Source: an uncultured Lachnospiraceae bacterium
Lineage (GTDB): Bacteria; Bacillota; Clostridia; Lachnospirales; Lachnospiraceae
Assembly (NCBI GenBank): GCA_902803355.1
Contig: CADCPP010000035.1
Span: 1-11,036 of the forward strand
Direction: 5' to 3'
Length of the DNA: 11,036 bases
The position numbers and the translations under genes were made by a program. The notes beneath the pieces are model-generated. The model was not told the DNA's origin. It did not search any database and saw nothing but the letters and a program-made list of their open reading frames with translations. Numbering within the stretch: the stretch's first letter is position 1; each line of letters opens with the position of its first letter. Positions 6,478 through 11,036 of this stretch are shown piece by piece.

Positions 6478-8340
6478 ATGGATCAGAACCAAATGCAAGT
6501 AAGACGACGCAGCCCCGGGGTCATGATCATGCTCCTTCTGGTGCTTTCGGTCGTGTTCTACGCGATCGCCTTCAGCGGCAACCGGAACAGCAAGGAGGTC
6601 TACCTCAGCGAGTTCATCGACAGCCTGGAAAAAAACATCGTGACTACGGTCACGATCCGGCAGAATACCGATGTTCCCACCGGCGTCGTTTACTTCAATA
6701 TCGACAACGACAAGACCAATTATTATTTTTATACGGCCGATACGGTCCAGGTCCAGAACATGCTGGTGCAGTACCAGAATAACGGTGCCAAGCTGAAATG
6801 GACCTTCACGGATGTCCAGTCCAAGACGGATGTCTGGACCATCATCTCCATCGTGCTGACCATCGGGGTGATGATCTTTGTGGTCATCATGATCACCCGC
6901 GCAAACGGGGGCGGCGCGAACGCGCAGATGATGAATTTCGGCAAGAGCCGCGCGCAGCTGGTGAAGGGCAGCAAGACCACCTTCAAGGATGTGGCCGGCC
7001 TGCAGGAGGAAAAAGAGGATCTGGAAGAGATCGTGGACTTCCTGAAGGATCCGAAGAAGTACACGAATCTCGGCGCGCGCATCCCGAAGGGCATCCTGCT
7101 GGTGGGCCCTCCCGGAACCGGCAAGACGCTGCTGGCGAAGGCCATCGCCGGCGAAGCGGGCGTTCCGTTCTTCAGCATTTCCGGTTCGGATTTTGTGGAG
7201 ATGTTCGTAGGCGTCGGTGCGAGCCGCGTGCGCGACCTCTTTGAAGAAGCCAAGAAGTATGCCCCCTGCATCGTGTTCATCGATGAGATCGATGCGGTGG
7301 CCAGACAGCGCGGCGCAGGCCTTGGCGGAAGCCACGATGAGCGCGAACAGACCCTGAACCAGCTGCTGGTGGAGATGGATGGCTTCGGCGTGAACTCCGG
7401 CATCATCGTGATGGCAGCCACGAACCGCGTGGACATCCTGGATCCGGCTATCCTTCGTCCCGGCCGCTTTGACCGGAAGATCGGGGTCTCCCGTCCTGAC
7501 GTGAAGGGCCGCGAAGCCATCCTGAAAGTGCATGCCCGCAACAAGCCGCTGGGCGATGATGTGGACCTGCAACGGGTGGCGCAGACCACGGCCGGCTTTT
7601 CCGGCGCGGATCTGGAGAACCTCCTGAATGAGGCGGCGATCATTGCCGCGAAGGAGAACCGCACTTATCTGGTGCAGGCCGATCTGGACAAGGCTTTTAT
7701 CAAGGTCGGCATCGGCGGCGAGAAGAAGAGCCATATCATTTCGGACAAGGAAAAACGCATTACGGCCTATCACGAATCGGGCCATGCCATCCTCTTCCAT
7801 GTGCTGCCGCATGTGGGACCGGTGCACACCATCTCCGTGATCCCCACGGGCATGGGCGCTGCCGGCTACACCATGCCGCTGCCGGAAAAGGATGAGATGT
7901 TCAACACGAAGACCGAGCTCCTCGAGCAGATCATGGTGGATCTGGGCGGCCGCATCGCGGAGGAACTCACCTTCGGCGACATCACCACCGGCGCCAGCCA
8001 GGATATCAAGAATGCCACAGCCAGGGCGAAGGCCATGGTCATGAAGTACGGCATGAGCGAGAATATCGGCATGATCGACTACGGCGGAGACGGCGAGGTC
8101 TTTATCGGCCGCGATTACGGCCATACCCGCGAATACGGCGAGCAGACCGCGTCTCTGATCGACAAGGAGATCCGCAGCATCGTGGACGACTGCTACGCGA
8201 AGGCGAAGGAGCTCCTGGTGAAATATCACGACGCGCTCGCGGCGGTCGCGGAGAGCCTGATCAAGAAGGAAAAACTGGACCAGTTCGAATTTGAGAAGGT
8301 CTTCAACGAAACCATGGGCACCGCTCCTGCGGCAAAATAA
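6478..8340 (+). CDS. ftsH: FtsH, membrane-anchored ATP-dependent zinc metalloprotease
   Basis: Hexameric AAA+ protease that extracts and degrades membrane and short-lived cytoplasmic proteins. 620 aa, normal length. Order: short Arg-rich cytoplasmic start; membrane helix 1 at about 13-30; external domain to about 118; membrane helix 2 at about 120-142; AAA+ domain with Walker A GPPGTGKT (210-217), pore loop MFVGVG, Walker B IVFIDE with D269 and E270, and the second region of homology ATNR...LDPAILRPGRFDR; peptidase domain with HESGH (H432, E433, H436) and third zinc ligand D509 in the QDIKNAT segment. All catalytic residues are intact. Final gene of the ancestral tilS-hpt-ftsH block; the GH13 gene follows after 21 nt in the same frame. 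Confidence 0.98.
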   Translation: MDQNQMQVRRRSPGVMIMLLLVLSVVFYAIAFSGNRNSKEVYLSEFIDSLEKNIVTTVTIRQNTDVPTGVVYFNIDNDKTNYYFYTADTVQVQNMLVQYQNNGAKLKWTFTDVQSKTDVWTIISIVLTIGVMIFVVIMITRANGGGANAQMMNFGKSRAQLVKGSKTTFKDVAGLQEEKEDLEEIVDFLKDPKKYTNLGARIPKGILLVGPPGTGKTLLAKAIAGEAGVPFFSISGSDFVEMFVGVGASRVRDLFEEAKKYAPCIVFIDEIDAVARQRGAGLGGSHDEREQTLNQLLVEMDGFGVNSGIIVMAATNRVDILDPAILRPGRFDRKIGVSRPDVKGREAILKVHARNKPLGDDVDLQRVAQTTAGFSGADLENLLNEAAIIAAKENRTYLVQADLDKAFIKVGIGGEKKSHIISDKEKRITAYHESGHAILFHVLPHVGPVHTISVIPTGMGAAGYTMPLPEKDEMFNTKTELLEQIMVDLGGRIAEELTFGDITTGASQDIKNATARAKAMVMKYGMSENIGMIDYGGDGEVFIGRDYGHTREYGEQTASLIDKEIRSIVDDCYAKAKELLVKYHDALAAVAESLIKKEKLDQFEFEKVFNETMGTAPAAK

Positions 8341-8361
8341 AAAGAACGGACTTACCAGCAG

Positions 8362-10347
8362 ATGACCCTGCAGTATTTCAGCGACGAGACAGTGAATTTC
8401 CGCGTTCCCGAAGAACCCGCGGAGGGCGAGGCCTTTACGGTCCGCTTCCGGGTCCTGAAGGGGGCGGAGACCACTGTCTCTTTGCATGTATGCCTTGACG
8501 GGGCGGCGCAGACTGTCGAGATGCGGCCTGCTTTTGCCAAAGGCATCTATGTCTTTTATGAAGCCTCCGTCCCCGGCGCTTTGATGAGGGCGGACTATTA
8601 TTTTATTACCGCTTCCGCGGATGGCACGCTGTGCTACTACGGCAAAAACGGCCTGTCGGACCGCGCGGCAGACGTGCAGCCCTTCACCGTGCGGCCGCAC
8701 TTTAGTGTGCCGGACTGGGCAAGAGGCGCCGTCTGGTATCAGATCTTTCCGGACCGCTTCGCGAACGGGGATCCGTCCAATGATCCCGAAGACGGGGAAT
8801 ACTGCGATAAGACCGGCGTTTCCTGCCGGCATGCGGACTGGGAGGAACCGGTCACAGACGGTGATTTTAACTGCTTTTACGGCGGAGATCTGCAAGGGAT
8901 CATCGATCATCTGGATTACCTGCAGGGGCTCGGCGTGGACGTTCTGTACCTGAACCCGGTATTTGTCGCGCCTTCAAGTCATAAATACAATACCCAGGAC
9001 TATGACCATGTGGACCCGCATCTCGGCGTGATCATAAAGGATGCGGAGGGGCCGGACCGCTACGGCATCCGGACCACCTCAAAGGAAAATCTGGAGGCCT
9101 CGGACGCCCTGCTGGCAAGACTCATTAAGCAGGCGCACGCCCGCGGTCTGAAGGTCGTTCTGGACGGGGTGTTCAACCACTGCGGCGATACCCATAAGTG
9201 GATGGACCGCTATGGGATCTATAAGAAATTTACCGGCGAAGTGGGGGCTTGGTGGGACTCTGACTGCGAATACTGCTCATATTTCCGCTTTAACGGGTAT
9301 CACGAATATGAAAGCTGGTGGGACAACGAGACCCTGCCGAAGCTGAACCTGGACGGCTCTGAGAAGCTGCGCGAGGAGATCTTCCGCATTGCCGAGAAGT
9401 GGATCAGCCCGCCCTACAACGCGGATGGCTGGCGCCTGGACGTGGCGGCGGATCTTTGCCACAGTCCGGAAGCAAACCATGCCTTCTGGAAAGAATTCCG
9501 GGAGCGTGTGCGGGCGGCAAAGCCGGATGCACTGATCCTGGCAGAGCATTACGGGGACGCTTCGTCCTGGCTTTGCGGCGACGAGTGGGACAGCGTGATG
9601 AACTATGATGCCTTTATGGATCCCGTGACCCTTTTCCTGACCGGCGTGGACAAACACAGCGACAGCTACAGTGAGAGGGAAGAGGGGGACGGCGTGCTCT
9701 TCTGGGAGCGCTACAGCAAGGCTTCCGCGCGTCTGCCGAAGGCGTCGCTGGAAAGCGCGCTGAATGAGCTGGACAACCATGACCACTCCCGCTTCCTTTC
9801 CCGCACGAATCATGTGACCGGAAGGCTCGGCGCGCATGAGAGCTGGGAAGCGGAAAAAGGCGTATCCAAACCCCTTCTGCGGGCCGCCGTGGTGATGCAG
9901 ATGACTCTTCCCGGGGCTCCCGGCATCTATTACGGCGACGAAGCCGGCCTCTGCGGCTTTACCGATCCGGACAACCGCCGGCCTTTCCCCTGGGGAAAAG
10001 AGGACGCGGTGCTGCAGGATTTCTACCTGAACGCGGTACGGCTGCATAAAAATATCCCGGCGCTTCAGGGCGGCTCCCTGGTGCCGGTGATCATGGACGA
10101 AGACCTCGCGGTCTACGGACGCTTTAAAGGAGAAGATGCGGCGCTCGTTGTCATCTATACCGGAACGGAGGGCGCGCGTGTGCGCATTGATCTTGCGGAT
10201 GTGACCGGCGCAGCGCCCACGGCAGTCACACGTATCCTGCATTCGGGAAGCCTGGGCTGCAGTCTGGGCAGAAAACCGGTTCCCACGCCTATGGGGATCA
10301 TTGAGCTCTCGCTGCTGCCGCAGAGCGCCGAGATCTATATCTGGTAA
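8362..10347 (+). CDS. GH13 alpha-glucan hydrolase, neopullulanase-like
   Basis: Predicted retaining hydrolase of alpha-1,4 (possibly alpha-1,6) glucan bonds; likely substrate maltodextrin, cyclodextrin, pullulan or glycogen fragments. 661 aa with no signal peptide, so cytoplasmic. An N-terminal beta-rich domain (about 1-115) resembles the accessory domain of neopullulanase and maltogenic amylase types. The barrel begins at WYQIFPDRF (125-133). Region I is DGVFNH (D268), region II GWRLD with nucleophile D360, region III EHYGD with acid/base E395, region IV NHD with D474; LPKLN matches the region V typical of neopullulanases (MPKLN). An insert of about 30 residues separates DPHLGV from region I. 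The end is a C-terminal beta domain. Subfamily (GH13_20 or similar) cannot be fixed by eye. Start ATG 8362 has only a weak purine site; no alternative start lies between it and the in-frame ftsH stop. Confidence 0.88.
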   Translation: MTLQYFSDETVNFRVPEEPAEGEAFTVRFRVLKGAETTVSLHVCLDGAAQTVEMRPAFAKGIYVFYEASVPGALMRADYYFITASADGTLCYYGKNGLSDRAADVQPFTVRPHFSVPDWARGAVWYQIFPDRFANGDPSNDPEDGEYCDKTGVSCRHADWEEPVTDGDFNCFYGGDLQGIIDHLDYLQGLGVDVLYLNPVFVAPSSHKYNTQDYDHVDPHLGVIIKDAEGPDRYGIRTTSKENLEASDALLARLIKQAHARGLKVVLDGVFNHCGDTHKWMDRYGIYKKFTGEVGAWWDSDCEYCSYFRFNGYHEYESWWDNETLPKLNLDGSEKLREEIFRIAEKWISPPYNADGWRLDVAADLCHSPEANHAFWKEFRERVRAAKPDALILAEHYGDASSWLCGDEWDSVMNYDAFMDPVTLFLTGVDKHSDSYSEREEGDGVLFWERYSKASARLPKASLESALNELDNHDHSRFLSRTNHVTGRLGAHESWEAEKGVSKPLLRAAVVMQMTLPGAPGIYYGDEAGLCGFTDPDNRRPFPWGKEDAVLQDFYLNAVRLHKNIPALQGGSLVPVIMDEDLAVYGRFKGEDAALVVIYTGTEGARVRIDLADVTGAAPTAVTRILHSGSLGCSLGRKPVPTPMGIIELSLLPQSAEIYIW

Positions 10348-10351
10348 GAAA

Positions 10352-10389
10352 AAGACCGCGCCGCAGTGTTTGTTCTGCAGCGCGGTCTT
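10352..10389. terminator. Bidirectional hairpin terminator between convergent genes
   Basis: Arms 10352-10366 and 10375-10389 form a 15-bp stem with one mismatch and an 8-nt loop, starting a few bases after the GH13 stop. Read on the minus strand the stem is followed by TTTTTC, a proper U-run, so it should end the P-type ATPase transcript. On the plus strand the T content after the stem is poor (TTGGCGTTTC), so plus-strand termination may be weaker. Confidence 0.8.
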
Positions 10390-10430
10390 GGCGTTTCAAA
10401 GACGGGGGACGGTTTGGTTGTCTTGAGGCT

Positions 10431-10459
10431 GCTCTGCTGTGGCGGAGCCGCCGCAGAGC
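10431..10459. terminator. Second GC-rich hairpin downstream of the P-type ATPase
   Basis: GCTCTGC (10431-10437) pairs with GCAGAGC (10453-10459), and GGCG pairs with CGCC inside it with a 4-base loop and a TGT bulge. It begins 16 nt after the minus-strand stop. There is no T-run on either side, so it may be a 3'-end stabiliser or weak terminator. The rest of the 128-nt gap 10348-10475 shows no gene. Confidence 0.35.
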
Positions 10460-10475
10460 GCCTGCTGCCCGCGTC

Positions 10476-11036
10476 TTATTTTTTCAGCAGTTTCTTGAGC
10501 AGAAAGTATAACGGAACCGCGATCACAAACGCCCCTGCGGCAAGGAGCGCGGCGGGCAGGGAGAGCGGCACCAGTTCCAGCAGGCTGTGGAAGATGAGCA
10601 TGGCTGCGACCAGGCCTGCGCCGCAGAGGGCAAAGACGATGGCCTTGTAGCGGTCGAGCGGCGCCGCGATCCCGTAGTGGATGAGCATGCCGATGGCAGA
10701 AACGGTCACTGTGGCCGCGGTGCGGATCTCCGCCTGCGGCAGATCCAGACTGCCTGAGATCAGGACCAGAGGGATGACCGTCACGGCATCCGCGATCCCG
10801 CCCGGCAGCGCCGCCCGGAACACGTTCGCAAGGAAATCTCCGCGGATCAGGTCCTTATTCGGTGCCTGGGCGAGGAAGAAGGACGGGATGCCGATGGTGA
10901 AGGCTCCGATCAGGGTGATCTGGAGCGGCAGAAGCGGGTAGCTGAAGCCGATGCAGATGGCGGAGAGTGCGATCAGGAACGAGAAGACGTTCTTTACCAG
11001 ATAAAAGCTCCCCGAGCGCTCTAAGTTGTTCACGAC
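10476..11036 (-). CDS. P-type cation-transporting ATPase, C-terminal membrane part (5' partial)
   Basis: The minus-strand frame is open at the right edge, so only the last 186 residues are present; phosphorylation (DKTGT), nucleotide-binding and actuator domains lie outside. The first residues VVNNLERSGSFYLVKN followed by YPLLPLQITLIGAFTIGIPSFFLA and PNK form the hinge to M5-M6 region seen in HAD-IC P-type ATPases of the CtpE/CaxP-like group. About six hydrophobic segments follow, ending in a basic KKLLKK tail, consistent with M5-M10. CtpE and CaxP are linked to calcium, but the ion here cannot be assigned from this fragment. The gene converges on the GH13 gene, with hairpins in the gap. The GTG at 11033 is internal, not the start. 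Confidence 0.88.
   Translation of the reverse strand, partial: VVNNLERSGSFYLVKNVFSFLIALSAICIGFSYPLLPLQITLIGAFTIGIPSFFLAQAPNKDLIRGDFLANVFRAALPGGIADAVTVIPLVLISGSLDLPQAEIRTAATVTVSAIGMLIHYGIAAPLDRYKAIVFALCGAGLVAAMLIFHSLLELVPLSLPAALLAAGAFVIAVPLYFLLKKLLKK

Noticed and set aside
6295..8910. A very long antisense open frame (871 codons) opposite hpt, ftsH and the GH13 gene.
   Set aside because: It crosses three well-identified genes. Its His, Ala, Asp and Val-rich translation has no family motif, and it is explained by GC-rich codons that rarely give antisense stops.
9277..10242. Antisense frame of 321 codons opposite the GH13 gene.
   Set aside because: The GH13 catalytic motifs lie on the other strand; the antisense translation has no recognisable domain.
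10366..10941. Plus-strand frames of 94 and 86 codons over the gap and the P-type ATPase.
   Set aside because: The minus-strand frame gives clear P-type ATPase motifs and membrane helices; the plus frames do not, and the first begins within the terminator hairpin.

Overview
The window looks like the chromosome of a GC-rich member of the Clostridia, most likely Lachnospiraceae. The basis is gene order and protein style: the block mazG, rqcP, divIC, tilS, hpt, ftsH is the classic Firmicutes locus (in Bacillus subtilis yabN, yabO ... divIC ... tilS, hprT, ftsH). The family-level placement is inference. There are no rRNA, tRNA, CRISPR, prophage or IS signatures; this is compact housekeeping chromosome.

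Layout. From the left edge to 10347 there is one run of nine plus-strand genes with gaps of at most 36 nt and several overlaps: uvrA (5' end cut off), a divergent clpX-like gene, a short mazG, rqcP (S4 domain), divIC, tilS, hpt, ftsH and an intracellular GH13 alpha-glucan hydrolase. At 10348-10475 lies a convergent intergenic region with two hairpins, and from 10476 to the right edge, on the minus strand, the C-terminal membrane part of a P-type cation ATPase (5' end cut off). I see no convincing promoter inside the plus-strand run, so much of it may be cotranscribed.

How the genes fit together. uvrA (excision repair) is coupled by an 8-nt overlap to a ClpX-type unfoldase. mazG (nucleotide clean-up), rqcP (ribosome rescue), divIC (septum), tilS (tRNA-Ile lysidine), hpt (purine salvage) and ftsH (membrane protease) form the ancestral growth and quality-control cluster. 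The sporulation genes that sit in this cluster in spore formers (yabP, yabQ, spoIIE) are absent, which suggests a lineage that has lost sporulation or moved those genes. The GH13 enzyme at the end of the run probably acts on maltodextrin or glycogen in the cytoplasm.

The item most worth a second look is the clpX-like gene. It has all AAA+ catalytic motifs and a Cys4 zinc finger, but lacks the RKH substrate loop, has MGF in place of the usual IGF ClpP-docking tripeptide, and carries an acidic N-terminal extension and a long charged linker. It looks like a specialised ClpX paralog, placed next to a gene whose E. coli product is a known ClpXP substrate. No wholly new multi-gene system is evident.
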